Shown: positions 11,463 through 20,132 of the stretch, in pieces | Layout of the letters: each line of letters begins with the position of its first letter | Position numbering within the stretch: position 1 is the stretch's first letter | Origin: Leisingera sp. NJS204 | GTDB lineage: Bacteria > Pseudomonadota > Alphaproteobacteria > Rhodobacterales > Rhodobacteraceae | Length of the DNA: 64,000 nt | NCBI RefSeq assembly: GCF_004123675.1 | Contig: NZ_CP035417.1 | Span: 1,169,501-1,233,500, forward strand | Reading direction: 5' to 3' | Notes under the pieces: model-generated | The model's database searches: none | Seen by the model: only the letters and a program-made list of their open reading frames with translations | What the model was told of the DNA's origin: nothing | Translations under genes and position numbers: made by a program

Positions 11463-11540
11463 TCCGTTACCCGAACGCAGCCAGGCGTCCGGGCCCTTGC
11501 TGATTTCGCGGATTTCCCTGCGAAACCTGGCTGGCCGATG

Positions 11541-11568
11541 TTGACTCTGTCCCATCCCCCTATATAAG
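11541..11568 (+). promoter_or_regulatory. sigma70-type promoter of rpsD
   Basis: TTGACT (11541-11546) and TATAAG (11563-11568) are spaced by 16 bases, close to consensus for a housekeeping promoter. Transcription from here would give a leader of about 205 bases before the rpsD GTG. Confidence 0.65.
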
Positions 11569-11579
11569 CGCGGCTTCAT

Positions 11580-11780
11580 TGGTGTTGGCGGCCCCCGCAA
11601 GGGGATGCCTGTCATGCCTGGATCCTGGATCCGGAGCAAGAGGACAACGCCCTTCGATTGTTGCAGGTGCTCCTGGAGCAGGTGAACATGGACGGTGCAG
11701 TGGCGTATGCGATTGCAACCCGAAAAGTGGGAACCGGTTTTCGGAAATAGCTGCAATGCCATTATAGAAGGAGATCAGCC
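11580..11780 (+). other. long 5' leader of rpsD with repeat-like hairpin
   Basis: About 200 bases lie between the predicted promoter and rpsD and contain no convincing gene. From about 11719 the leader carries CCGAAAA, a short loop rich in G, then TTTTCGG. This resembles a palindromic repeat widespread in alphaproteobacteria (CCGAAAA...GGTTTTCGG). GAAGGAGA before the GTG is a strong ribosome site. A short open frame (MDGAVAYAIATRKVGTG..., 11689-11748) runs across the repeat. The leader might allow feedback by free S4, as in other rpsD systems, but nothing here proves it. Confidence 0.5.
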
Positions 11781-12401
11781 GTGACCAAACGCACGTCTGC
11801 CAAGTACAAAATCGACCGCCGCATGGGCGAAAACATCTGGGGCCGTCCGAAGTCCCCGGTCAACCGCCGCGACTATGGCCCCGGCCAGCACGGTCAGCGC
11901 CGCAAGGGCAAACTGTCCGACTTCGGCATCCAGCTGCGCGCCAAGCAGAAGCTCAAGGGCTACTACGGCGACCTGACCGAAAAGCAGTTCCGCCGCATCT
12001 ACGGCGAAGCCGTGCGTGTGAACGGCGACACCGGTGAAAACCTGATCGGCCTGCTCGAGCGCCGCCTGGACGCCGTGGTCTACCGCGCCAAGTTTGTTGC
12101 AACCGTCTTTGCGGCCCGCCAGTTCGTGAACCACGGCCACGTGACCGTGAACGGCAAGCGCGTCAACATCCCGTCCTACCGCGTGAAAGAGGGCGACGTG
12201 ATCGAAGTCCGCGACAAGTCCAAGCAGATGGTTGCCGTTCTGGAAGCCACTCAGCTGGCCGAGCGCGACGTTCCCGATTACATCGAAGCCGACCACTCCA
12301 AGCTGAAAGCGACCTTCGTGCGCACCCCCGGCCTGGGCGACGTGCCGTACCCGGTTCTGATGGAACCGAACCTGGTTGTGGAATTCTACGCCAAGAACTA
12401 A
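11781..12401 (+). CDS. rpsD: 30S ribosomal protein S4
   Basis: Full-length S4 of 206 residues, a primary 16S rRNA-binding protein of the small subunit that helps set decoding accuracy and nucleates assembly. Visible family features are the N-terminal block ([20 protein letters not shown]) without zinc cysteines, the S4 RNA-binding domain ([14 protein letters not shown] ... [15 protein letters not shown], about 91-130) and the conserved C-terminal FYAKN. The GTG start follows GAAGGAGATCAGCC. Codon use is strongly biased to C-ending codons, as expected of a highly expressed gene. It is monocistronic, with its own promoter and terminator. Confidence 0.98.
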   Translation: MTKRTSAKYKIDRRMGENIWGRPKSPVNRRDYGPGQHGQRRKGKLSDFGIQLRAKQKLKGYYGDLTEKQFRRIYGEAVRVNGDTGENLIGLLERRLDAVVYRAKFVATVFAARQFVNHGHVTVNGKRVNIPSYRVKEGDVIEVRDKSKQMVAVLEATQLAERDVPDYIEADHSKLKATFVRTPGLGDVPYPVLMEPNLVVEFYAKN

Positions 12402-12430
12402 GCCTGCTGCCGTTACGGCACATGGCGAAA

Positions 12431-12457
12431 GGGCTGTCCTGCGGGGCAGCCCTTTTT
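12431..12457 (+). terminator. Rho-independent terminator of rpsD
   Basis: GGGCTGTCC and GGGCAGCCC form a stem around a short loop and are followed by TTTTT, 30 bases after the rpsD stop. Confidence 0.88.
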
Positions 12458-12551
12458 CGTTTGCAGCATCTCTGCGGCCGTATTGGCAAAACCCGGTAGC
12501 CCTGCGCGCCGCCTGCCACTATCCTGCCTGTAAAACGACAGGGAGTGAGTG

Positions 12552-13121
12552 ATGAAAACCTATCTGAAGGCTGCTGCTGCGATTGCAGTCCTGACCGCCG
12601 CCTCCGCAGGCGCTGCGCCGCTGAAGCTGGTCCCGGCAGACCCGCAGCCCTCCGGCGTCAAGCCGGGTCTGTCGGTGGTCTACGCCTATCCGCATGATGT
12701 GAAGTCTCTGGTTGAGGCCTCCTCGGCGCTGAAAATCTCCAGCGAGCGGGGTCAGCCCATCGCGGGTCTCGACAACCGTGACACAGAGGAGGGGCAGAAC
12801 ACGCTCACTTCCAAACGGGCGCTGAACGTCGTGGCCCGGATCACCGGCTATGTGAAGATTGACCAGCCCGGCATCCACAATATCGACTTCCTTACCAATG
12901 ACGGGCTGCGCGCCAGGGTCGGCGGCCAGGTGGTAGGCGAATACGACGGCCGCCAGTCCTGCGACAGCACCATCCTGACAGAAGTAGAGGTGCCGTCAGC
13001 GGGCTGGTATCCGGTTGATATCCTTTACTTCCAGCGCCTTGGAACTGCCTGTTTGCACATGCGCATGGGGCCGGACGGCAAGCGCCCGAAATGGATGAAG
13101 AACAGCGCCTTTGGTCACTGA
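12552..13121 (+). CDS. secreted PA14-like protein of unknown function
   Basis: A 189-residue protein with a Sec signal peptide (MKTYLKAAAAIAVLTAASAGAA, cleavage likely after SAGA-A). The rest resembles a PA14-type beta-barrel: RITGYVKIDQPGIHNIDFLTNDG, then a polar turn, then AGWYPVDILYFQRLGTACL. PA14 domains usually bind carbohydrate or help position surface enzymes; here there is no partner domain. Two cysteines (in RQSCDS and GTACLHM) could form a disulfide in the periplasm. AGGGAG precedes the ATG; the adjacent GTG at 12549 is less likely. It stands alone and ends next to a dispersed repeat. Confidence 0.65.
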   Translation: MKTYLKAAAAIAVLTAASAGAAPLKLVPADPQPSGVKPGLSVVYAYPHDVKSLVEASSALKISSERGQPIAGLDNRDTEEGQNTLTSKRALNVVARITGYVKIDQPGIHNIDFLTNDGLRARVGGQVVGEYDGRQSCDSTILTEVEVPSAGWYPVDILYFQRLGTACLHMRMGPDGKRPKWMKNSAFGH

Positions 13122-13125
13122 TCCG

Positions 13126-13190
13126 CTGCTTCTTTCTGGGCGGAAATACCCCGGGGGAAGCCCGCAGGGCTGGGGGCAGCGCCCCCTCTT
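13126..13190. repeat. dispersed intergenic repeat, copy 1
   Basis: CTTCTTTCTGG, four variable bases, GAAATACCCCGGGGG and then AAGCCCGCAGGGC and GGGGGCAGCGCCCC. The same head recurs at 56381 with few differences. It sits between the convergent ends of the PA14-like gene and the Lrp regulator, and its GC-rich hairpin could end transcription. Confidence 0.65.
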
Positions 13191-13205
13191 TGCCAACCCG
13201 CCGGG

Positions 13206-13667
13206 CTACAGCGGCAGCGGGCGTCCCTCGGCGATGGCTTCCATCGCGAAGTAAGACGTCACGCTGTCCAGCTCGACACCTGAAATAAGCCGCTGATACA
13301 CTTTGTCATAGCTGGCCATGTCCTCGGTCACCACTTTCAGCTGGTAATCATAGTCACCGCCGATGCGGTGGAAATCCACCACCTCTGGGATCGTCAGCAC
13401 ATGGCGGCGGAACTTTTGCAGCCAGTCTGCCGAATGATGCCGGGTACGCAGCAACACAAATACCACCAGATCCAGCCCCAGCTGCTTGCGGTCCAGCCGT
13501 GCGGTGGACCCTTGCAGCAGCCCGCTGTCGTTCAACGCTTTCAGCCGCCGCCAGCAGGCGTTCTGCGACAGGCCCACCTTGTCGGCCAGCTCCCGTTGCG
13601 ACAGGCTGGCATCCTGTTGCAGCGCGCGCAGGATGCTTCGGTCAATTTGATCGGCTTGCTTACTCAT
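13206..13667 (-). CDS. Lrp/AsnC family transcriptional regulator
   Basis: A 153-residue feast/famine regulator. The N-terminal helix-turn-helix is visible (IDRSILRALQQDASLSQREL and GLSQNACWRRLKALNDSGLL, about 8-50), followed by an AsnC-type ligand and oligomer domain (IPEVVDFHRIGGDYDYQLKVV). The ATG at 13667 (MSKQADQ) is chosen because the family begins just before the HTH; the longer frame adds 25 hydrophobic residues that do not fit. It is divergent from the class-V PLP enzyme with a 105-base AT-rich gap, so it probably controls that gene and itself in response to an amino acid. The ligand is unknown. Confidence 0.88.
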   Translation of the reverse strand: MSKQADQIDRSILRALQQDASLSQRELADKVGLSQNACWRRLKALNDSGLLQGSTARLDRKQLGLDLVVFVLLRTRHHSADWLQKFRRHVLTIPEVVDFHRIGGDYDYQLKVVTEDMASYDKVYQRLISGVELDSVTSYFAMEAIAEGRPLPL

Positions 13668-13772
13668 ATGCGGATCATATGACACAAGAATTGCATAAAC
13701 TACCCAGTATTTGATAAAATTTACGCGCCAGAAACCGTTCATATTGATTGCGGAAGATCACGGAGGCGCGAC

Positions 13773-15197
13773 ATGACCCTGGCAGTATTCAAAGAAACGA
13801 TCCGGCAAGCGGCTCAGGCCGGAACCCTTGGCCGCAGCGTGATCGGCGACGGAGTGATGATCCCCGGCCTCGATGGTGAGGTGCCGCTGGTCTATGCCGA
13901 TTACGTCGCCTCCGGCCGGGCACTGCGCCAGGTTGAGGACTATGTGGCAGCCCAGGTGCTGCCCTTCTATGCCAATTCCCATACCGAGGCTTCTTATTGC
14001 GGCTCGCAGATGACCCGCCTGCGCCGCGAGGCCCGGACTGAGATCGCCCGCATGACCGGCGCCACTGGGGATGATGCGGTGATTTTCACCGGATCGGGCG
14101 CCACCGCGGGTCTCAACCGGCTGGTCAGCCTGTTCGGCGTGAACGAGGCCACCCGGCCGGTTGTCTTCATCGGCCCCTATGAGCACCACTCCAACATCCT
14201 GCCTTGGCGCGAAAGCAAGGCACTGGTGGTGGAAATTCCTGAGGCCGCCGAGGGCGGTGTGGATCTGGCGGTTCTAGAACTCGCCCTGAAGCAGCACGCC
14301 GGCAGCGATCTGAAGATCGGCAGCTTCTCAGCGGCTTCCAATGTCACCGGCATCGTGACCGATCCTGATCCCATCAGCCGCCTGCTGCATGCGCACGGCG
14401 CACTGGCGGTCTGGGACTATGCCGGCGGCGGCCCGTACCTGCCAATCGACATGGGACAGGGCGGGGCGGCACGTAAGGATGCGGTAGTGGTCTCGCCGCA
14501 CAAGTTTCCGGGCGGTCCCGGTGCCTCGGGTGTGCTGGTGGTCAATTCAGGCGCTGTGCGCCGCCGCTGCCCGTCCTGGCCGGGCGGGGGGACCGTCAGT
14601 TTTGTGTCCCCATGGCAGCACGAATACAGCCTGGACCTGGCGACCCGCGAAGAAGCCGGCACCCCGAATGTGATCGGCGACATCCGCGCAGCGCTGGCAT
14701 TTCTGGTGAAGGAGGCCGTTGGTCAGGAGCAGATCGAAGCCCGTGAAGCCAGGTTCGCAGACATGGCCTGGGCGGGCTGGGCCGACAATCCGCACCTGCA
14801 GATCCTGGGCCACCGCGATGCGCACCGGCTGCCGATCTTCTCCTTTCTGGTTTCGGACGCGGCGGGCAATCCGGTGCATCAGCAGCTGTTCACCCGGATG
14901 CTGAGCGACGTCTGCGGCATCCAGGCCCGTGGCGGCTGCGCCTGTGCGGGGCCTTATGCACACCGGTTGCTGGGCATTGGCCGGCCGGAGTCGGAAAGGC
15001 TGTTTGCCGACTTGAAGGCAGGCGAGGAAATGAAAAAACCCGGCTGGGTCCGGCTCAACTTCTCATACCTGATGGAGGAGGAGACTGCGCAATACGTCAT
15101 TGATTGTGTCAACGATCTGACCCAAAGGGCAGGGGAGCTTACGGCCCGTTACAACGTCGATCCGGAAACCGCGCGGTTCAAGGCGCTGGTCGCCTAG
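13773..15197 (+). CDS. aminotransferase class V-fold PLP enzyme (SufS/CsdA-like)
   Basis: A 474-residue enzyme of the cysteine-desulfurase-like branch. Visible are YADYVASGRAL near the N-terminus, the GPYEHHSNILPW segment, the WDYAGGGPYLP aspartate for PLP nitrogen, and the Schiff-base lysine in VSPHKFPGGPGASGVL (about residue 243). Near the C-terminus ARGGCACAGPYAHRLLGI carries two cysteines where SufS-type enzymes have their persulfide Cys. True IscS/SufS are shorter (about 400 residues) and sit in suf or isc clusters, which are absent here, so it may act on another amino acid. The divergent Lrp-type regulator supports a catabolic role. Confidence 0.8.
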   Translation: MTLAVFKETIRQAAQAGTLGRSVIGDGVMIPGLDGEVPLVYADYVASGRALRQVEDYVAAQVLPFYANSHTEASYCGSQMTRLRREARTEIARMTGATGDDAVIFTGSGATAGLNRLVSLFGVNEATRPVVFIGPYEHHSNILPWRESKALVVEIPEAAEGGVDLAVLELALKQHAGSDLKIGSFSAASNVTGIVTDPDPISRLLHAHGALAVWDYAGGGPYLPIDMGQGGAARKDAVVVSPHKFPGGPGASGVLVVNSGAVRRRCPSWPGGGTVSFVSPWQHEYSLDLATREEAGTPNVIGDIRAALAFLVKEAVGQEQIEAREARFADMAWAGWADNPHLQILGHRDAHRLPIFSFLVSDAAGNPVHQQLFTRMLSDVCGIQARGGCACAGPYAHRLLGIGRPESERLFADLKAGEEMKKPGWVRLNFSYLMEEETAQYVIDCVNDLTQRAGELTARYNVDPETARFKALVA

Positions 15198-15211
15198 ACA
15201 CACACAAACCG

Positions 15212-15238
15212 GGTGCTTTCCCGGGGCTGGGAAGCACC
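15212..15238 (+). other. hairpin after the class-V PLP enzyme
   Basis: GGTGCTTTCCC and GGGAAGCACC pair around a six-base loop, 15 bases past the stop. There is no T-run, so termination is uncertain. The stem sequence recurs in a hairpin at 17065, beyond the next gene. Confidence 0.55.
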
Positions 15239-15368
15239 TCACATACACGTGATATGTAGGTATTGAACCCTAGTATTTAAAGGGGGAATATGCCGGTCAA
15301 ATCCCCCGCGACAGCGCGAAGATGTGCGTGGCACGCTCTAACTGTATTTTATTGATTGGAGTACTGTT

Positions 15369-17015
15369 ATGGCCCTTAAGCTTTCCGCCCCTGTTGGTGA
15401 CAAGAAACGGATCACCAAACCGGACCCCAAGACTGGCGAGAGCAAATTCAAGCCGGTCAAAAATGCCCCCGCAGATGTCGAGCTGGTCCGCCTGATGCTT
15501 AAGGCAAACGGCTATTCCATTGAGGTCAGCACCAAATGCGATGCCGGGCTGATCAACACGATCAAGGATTTTCAGAAAAAGAAGCTGGGTTTCAAGAAGC
15601 CTGACGGAATTGTCGACCCGGGCATGCGGACCTGGAACGCAGGCCTGCCGAAACTGGCGGCACAGCATTCTGCCGACACCAAAGTGGAGCGGATTGAAGT
15701 TGTCGAGAACGGCAAGACCAAGCTGATCACCGTGGCCGAGTTTGAAGCCGGGCAGGAAGAGCTGCGGCGCAAGCTCCTGGCCAAGGCTAACATGATGTAC
15801 GGCCAGGCGGAATCCTGGGTTGATTTCTGCAACGAGGTGGAAAGCACACGCCAGGGCAACGACACTTTCCTGAACGCATTGACGGAATTTGCTGTCAGCG
15901 TTGTCAACGACAAGACCGATCCGCCCTGGACCCCGATCCTGAATGCCCGCTCTGAATCCAGCCTGCTGAAAACGCTGACGAGCAAGAAGAAGCCCGACTG
16001 GAAAAAGGTGTACAAACAGGATGTTAAAGCATCCAAAGCCTATAACACCGGCGGCAAGGCGTTTAAGAAATTCATTGATCAGCGGATCGCCACTGCCGGC
16101 GGAATTGTCTGGAAGCTGGAAATCGTGCGCGAGGTCTCATTTGCCGTGGTCGAAACCTATATGACCGCCCGGCTGGTGGCGACCAAGGGTATGTCCCCGG
16201 CCAAGGCCCACGCCATTGCCGCCGCCAGCACCGAAGCGCTGAAATCCAGCGCCGGCCAGCTGGGCGAGCATCTGGCGGGCAACAAGGTGACCTGGGACGG
16301 GGCGGCCAAGAAAGTCTTCATCGACAGCTTTATCGCCGGTCTCGCCGGTGCCGCTGGCGGCAAGCTGACCTCAAAGCTGTCGGCAGGTCTCGCCGATGAT
16401 CTGGCCAAGGCCGCAGCCTCGAAACTCTCACGCGAGTTTCCCAAAAAGGCGGTCAAGGTTTTCTTTGAGAAGTTCCTGAAATCCAAGGCCGGCGAGGCGA
16501 TGGTCACCGAGGCGCTGAAGGAAACCATCGGCCTGGCCAAACCCTTGATCGAAAAGGGCCGGCCGCCGAATACCAAGGAAATCAAGGAAAGCATTGCCAA
16601 GATCCTGACCGCGGGCATCATGTCGGCAGGTGCCGGCAAGGCATTGGACAAATTCTCCTCCGGCTTCACCGGCGCTGCTGAAAAGTTCCTCAAGACCAAA
16701 CTGGCGCCCGCCGCCATGGAAGGAGCGGTGAAGAAGGACCTGATTGCCAAATACGGCACCAAGGCGACCGAGGATTTCATCAAGCTGCACGGCGACGCCA
16801 TTTATGGCGAGATTGCCAAGCAGATCAGCGGCAAGTCGTTCAGCAAATACGTAGGCGAGGTTCTGACCAGCTCGGACGGGTCGCAATCGGCCTCGACCAT
16901 GCAGAAACAGGCCAATGAGGCGATGCGCAAGGACATGGAGCTGCGCAAGAAGATCCAGAAAATCATCATGGCCGAAGCCAAACGCAAGATGCCCAAGTCG
17001 GCAGCGGCGCATTAA
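15369..17015 (+). CDS. lysine/alanine-rich protein with peptidoglycan-binding-like N-terminus, unknown function
   Basis: A 548-residue protein not recognised as a whole. Residues about 35-100 resemble a PG_binding_1 fold (LVRLMLKANGYSIEV ... LINTIKDFQKKKLGF ... DGIVDPGMRTWNA). Residues 100-260 are mixed helical. From about 300 onward there is an alternation of Lys-rich helices and Gly/Ala-rich stretches (FIAGLAGAAGGKLTSKLSAGLADDL; GIMSAGAGKALDKFSSGF) that could insert in membranes. No signal peptide is present. GGAG precedes the ATG. AAG and AAA codons are far more frequent than in its neighbours and the upstream 120 bases are AT-rich, which suggests acquisition by transfer. An effector or toxin-like cargo is possible but is inference only. 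Confidence 0.6.
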   Translation: MALKLSAPVGDKKRITKPDPKTGESKFKPVKNAPADVELVRLMLKANGYSIEVSTKCDAGLINTIKDFQKKKLGFKKPDGIVDPGMRTWNAGLPKLAAQHSADTKVERIEVVENGKTKLITVAEFEAGQEELRRKLLAKANMMYGQAESWVDFCNEVESTRQGNDTFLNALTEFAVSVVNDKTDPPWTPILNARSESSLLKTLTSKKKPDWKKVYKQDVKASKAYNTGGKAFKKFIDQRIATAGGIVWKLEIVREVSFAVVETYMTARLVATKGMSPAKAHAIAAASTEALKSSAGQLGEHLAGNKVTWDGAAKKVFIDSFIAGLAGAAGGKLTSKLSAGLADDLAKAAASKLSREFPKKAVKVFFEKFLKSKAGEAMVTEALKETIGLAKPLIEKGRPPNTKEIKESIAKILTAGIMSAGAGKALDKFSSGFTGAAEKFLKTKLAPAAMEGAVKKDLIAKYGTKATEDFIKLHGDAIYGEIAKQISGKSFSKYVGEVLTSSDGSQSASTMQKQANEAMRKDMELRKKIQKIIMAEAKRKMPKSAAAH

Positions 17016-17064
17016 CGCCGGCCGCACCGTCATTGGGTTTGCTGCTCGGGGGGGCGGCAGCACA

Positions 17065-17091
17065 GGGGAAGCGTCATCTTGGTGCTTCCCC
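17065..17091. other. hairpin upstream of hisC sharing sequence with the 15212 hairpin
   Basis: GGGGAAGC and GCTTCCCC form a perfect eight-pair stem around an 11-base loop. The GGTGCTTCCC string is also in the stem at 15212, so the 548-residue gene is bracketed by related hairpins. No T-run follows. Confidence 0.5.
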
Positions 17092-17139
17092 AGCAGCCAT
17101 TGGGCCGCTAGAACGGGCAGGAATTAAGGAGCCCGTATT

Positions 17140-18225
17140 ATGACTCAACTCACACCGCAGCCCGGTATCATGGACATCGCTCTTTATCAGGGCGGGGCTG
17201 CTCATGTGAATGGGGTGAGCAACGTTGTGAAGCTCTCCTCGAACGAAAACCCTCTTGGCCCCAGCCCGCGCGCAATTCAGGCGATGCAGGATGCGGCGGC
17301 CGATATGCACCGCTATCCCAGTTCGGACCATGCGGCGCTGCGGCAGGCGATCGGCGAGGTTCACGGGCTGGAGCCGGAGCAGATCATCTGCGGCGCCGGC
17401 AGCGACGAGATCATTGCCTTCCTGTGCCAGGCCTATGCCGGCCCGGGCGATGAGGTGCTGTACACCGAACACGGCTTTGCCATGTACCGCATCAGCGCAT
17501 TGGCCGCCGGTGCGACGCCGGTGGAGGTAAAGGAACGCGAGCGGGTCACCGATGTGGACGCTCTGCTGGCGGGCTGCACCGACCGGACCAGGCTGGTCTT
17601 CATTGCGAACCCGAACAACCCCACCGGCACCATGATCAGCGAAGGGGAAGTGGCCCGGCTGGCCGATGGCATCCCGGCGGGGGCCATCTTGGTGCTGGAC
17701 GGGGCCTATGCCGAATATGTCGAAGGCTTCGATGCCGGGGCTGCCATTGCCAACGCGCGCAGCAACGTCTTCATGACGCGCACGTTCTCCAAGATCTACG
17801 GTCTGGGCGGTGCGCGGATCGGCTGGGGCTATGGCCCGCGGGAGATTGTCGGCGTGCTGAACCGGGTGCGTGGCCCGTTCAACGTCTCCAGCACAGCGCT
17901 GGCCGGGGCCGAGGCCTCGGTGCGGGATGCGGACTACGTGGACAACTGCCGGACTACGAACTCCAAATGGCGCTCTTGGCTGGCAAATGCCCTCGCTGAA
18001 CTCGGCGTGCCCTCGGACGTCTCCAGCACCAATTTCATCCTGGCCCGCTTTGCCAGCCAGGCCGAAGCCGAGGCCTGTGACAGTTATCTGCAATCGCAGG
18101 GGCTGATCGTGCGCCGGGTGGCGGGATACAACCTGCCGAACGCATTGCGCATCACCATCGGCGACGAAGACGCCTGCCGCCGGGTGGCGCAAGGGGTGAA
18201 AGCATTTAAAGAGGCGCAGGCATGA
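17140..18225 (+). CDS. hisC: histidinol-phosphate aminotransferase
   Basis: A 361-residue PLP aminotransferase (fold type I), cytoplasmic. It converts imidazole-acetol phosphate to histidinol phosphate with glutamate. Family signs are [13 protein letters not shown] (31-43), the ANPNNPTGT segment (157-164), the Asp/Tyr of VLDGAYAEY (185-193), the Schiff-base K218 in [15 protein letters not shown] and the final RITIGD. AAGGAG lies upstream of the ATG. The stop overlaps the start of tyrC (ATGA). This arrangement suggests that the enzyme also transaminates aromatic amino-acid precursors, as reported for HisC homologues next to prephenate dehydrogenase. Confidence 0.93.
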   Translation: MTQLTPQPGIMDIALYQGGAAHVNGVSNVVKLSSNENPLGPSPRAIQAMQDAAADMHRYPSSDHAALRQAIGEVHGLEPEQIICGAGSDEIIAFLCQAYAGPGDEVLYTEHGFAMYRISALAAGATPVEVKERERVTDVDALLAGCTDRTRLVFIANPNNPTGTMISEGEVARLADGIPAGAILVLDGAYAEYVEGFDAGAAIANARSNVFMTRTFSKIYGLGGARIGWGYGPREIVGVLNRVRGPFNVSSTALAGAEASVRDADYVDNCRTTNSKWRSWLANALAELGVPSDVSSTNFILARFASQAEAEACDSYLQSQGLIVRRVAGYNLPNALRITIGDEDACRRVAQGVKAFKEAQA

Positions 18226-19154
18226 GCAGCCGGAATAACGGGCAGGTCTATGGCCGCGTCGCGCTGATCGGGCTGGGCCTGATTGCGTCTTCAATGTTCT
18301 GGGCGATGAAACGCGCAGGGCTGGCGGGCGAGGTCACCGGCTATGCCCGCAGCGCGGAAACCCGCGCAACCGCTCGCAGGATCGGTCTGTGCGACCGGGT
18401 TTGCGACAGCGCGCAGGAGGCCGTGAAAGAAGCTGACCTGGTGGTGCTCTGCGTGCCGGTTGGCGCCATGGGTCCGGTGATGGAAGACATCGCCCCGCTG
18501 CTGAAACCCGGCGCCACGGTGTCGGACGTGGGCTCGGTCAAACGCCACGTGATCGACGCCGTGCTGCCCCATATCCCCCAAGGTGTGCATTTCGTGCCCG
18601 CCCACCCGCTGGCCGGGACTGAACATTCCGGCCCGGAATCCGGTTTTGCCGAGCTGTTCGACAACCGCTGGTCGCTGCTGGTCCCGGTTGAGGGCACCGA
18701 TCCCGCAGCCACCGCCCGCCTGCGGGCCCTGTGGGAAGGCATGGGCGCCAATGTTGATGAGATGGACGCCGACCACCACGACCTGGTGCTGGCTGTCACC
18801 TCGCATACACCGCATCTGATTGCCTATACGATGGTCGGCGTCGCCGACGACCTGCGCCGGGTGACCGACAGCGAGGTGATCAAGTATTCCGCCGCTGGTT
18901 TTCGCGACTTCACCCGGATTGCCGCCTCGGATCCGACCATGTGGCGCGATGTGTTCCTGACCAACAAGGACGCCACGCTGGAAATCCTGGGCCGCTTCAC
19001 CGAGGAGCTGTTTGCCCTGCAGCGCGCCATCCGCACCGGCGACGGCGACCATCTGCACGATTACTTCACCCGCACCCGCGCGATCCGCCGCGGCATCATC
19101 GAGGCCGGTCAGGACACCGATGCGCCGGACTTTGGCCGGGGGCAAAAGAAGTGA
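18222..19154 (+). CDS. tyrC: prephenate/arogenate dehydrogenase family protein
   Basis: A 310-residue NAD(P)-dependent dehydrogenase of tyrosine biosynthesis, cytoplasmic. The Rossmann nucleotide site is visible as [13 protein letters not shown] (13-25), though the third Gly of GxGxxG is Ala. [26 protein letters not shown] (the catalytic His region) and [17 protein letters not shown] are TyrA-family blocks. There is no chorismate mutase or ACT domain. The start overlaps hisC by four bases and the stop overlaps the next GTG, so all three genes are translationally coupled. HisC-type aminotransferase and this enzyme together can make tyrosine from prephenate. Confidence 0.9.
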   Translation: MSSRNNGQVYGRVALIGLGLIASSMFWAMKRAGLAGEVTGYARSAETRATARRIGLCDRVCDSAQEAVKEADLVVLCVPVGAMGPVMEDIAPLLKPGATVSDVGSVKRHVIDAVLPHIPQGVHFVPAHPLAGTEHSGPESGFAELFDNRWSLLVPVEGTDPAATARLRALWEGMGANVDEMDADHHDLVLAVTSHTPHLIAYTMVGVADDLRRVTDSEVIKYSAAGFRDFTRIAASDPTMWRDVFLTNKDATLEILGRFTEELFALQRAIRTGDGDHLHDYFTRTRAIRRGIIEAGQDTDAPDFGRGQKK

Positions 19155-19972
19155 TCCGCGCGGGCGCCCTGCTGCTGGCAACGATGCTTGGCGGTGCCGC
19201 GCTGGCCGCAGCGCCGGATACCTCGCTTGCGCCGCCTGCGCGCCCGCAGGCTGATGCGGGCTTAGAGGCGGCTGGCATAGTCAATTCGCCGGAATTACGC
19301 CCGGTTTCGCGCCCGCAATCGGAACAGATCCTGGCAGCAGCAGCCCGCCCCGCAGATCTGCCGCTGCTGGGGCCGGCATCATCGCTGCTGCCCTTTGCAC
19401 GGCCGGACAGCCTGGCAGAGCAGGTGCTGTTCAAGCGCCGCAAGCGGCGCAAGGGGTCGGTCTGCGGCGATATTGATATCCAGGGCGATAGTGTCGGCTA
19501 CGTCTCGGGCACGCTGCCCGGCTGCGGCGCCAAGGATGCGGTGCGGGTGCGCGAAATTGCCGGGGTGCGCCTCAGCCAGGCCTCGCTGATGACCTGCAAC
19601 ACCGCCCGCGCGCTGAAGACATGGATCAACCGCGAGGTCGAAACCGCCTTCGGCCGCCGAAACAAGGTGGTCTCCCTGCGCGTTGCCGCGCATTATGCGT
19701 GCCGCACCCGCAACAACCGCCCCGGTGCCAAGATCTCCGAACACGGCAAGGGCCGGGCGATCGATATCTCCGGTTTCACCCTGGCCAGCGGCGAGACGGT
19801 GACGGTGCTGAAAGGCTGGCAGAACCGCAAGACCCGCAAGGCGCTGAAAAAAATCTGGCGCGCAGCCTGCGGACCCTTCGGCACCGTTCTGGGGCCAGAG
19901 GCCGACCGCTATCACCGCGACCATTTCCACCTGGATGTAGCGCGCCACCGCGGCGGGTCGTATTGCCGCTAG
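19151..19972 (+). CDS. extensin-like family protein (secreted, peptidase M15-like)
   Basis: A 273-residue exported protein. The GTG start overlaps the tyrC stop and begins a good signal peptide ([21 protein letters not shown]). A Pro/Ala-rich linker follows to about residue 90. The C-terminal extensin-like domain (from about 105, VCGDIDIQGDSVG) has AHYACRTRN, SEHGKGRAIDISGF and DRYHRDHFHLDV. The H and D in those motifs are those of M15-type metallopeptidases of the VanY/MepA kind, so it may cleave peptidoglycan cross-links in the periplasm. Six cysteines suggest disulfides. The coupling with tyrosine genes is unusual in terms of function; it may only be positional. Confidence 0.8.
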   Translation: MIRAGALLLATMLGGAALAAAPDTSLAPPARPQADAGLEAAGIVNSPELRPVSRPQSEQILAAAARPADLPLLGPASSLLPFARPDSLAEQVLFKRRKRRKGSVCGDIDIQGDSVGYVSGTLPGCGAKDAVRVREIAGVRLSQASLMTCNTARALKTWINREVETAFGRRNKVVSLRVAAHYACRTRNNRPGAKISEHGKGRAIDISGFTLASGETVTVLKGWQNRKTRKALKKIWRAACGPFGTVLGPEADRYHRDHFHLDVARHRGGSYCR

Positions 19973-20132
19973 CGGTGTGCTCCCGCGCCTGAAAGTGCCC
20001 AGGGGCACATTACAGCCTTGGGCCGGGCGCGCTGCGCGCGCAAAAAAGTCATGCTGAGAAACGCCTCAGTGGCTGGTTTTCCCTTTGCCTGTAATTGGCC
20101 AGCGGGGTGGTTCGTGACAGGCGGATCCGCGG

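Noticed and set aside
13773-15197. SufS or IscS cysteine desulfurase
   Set aside because: Fold and a C-terminal Cys fit, but the length, motif context (ARGGCACAG) and lack of suf/isc neighbours do not.
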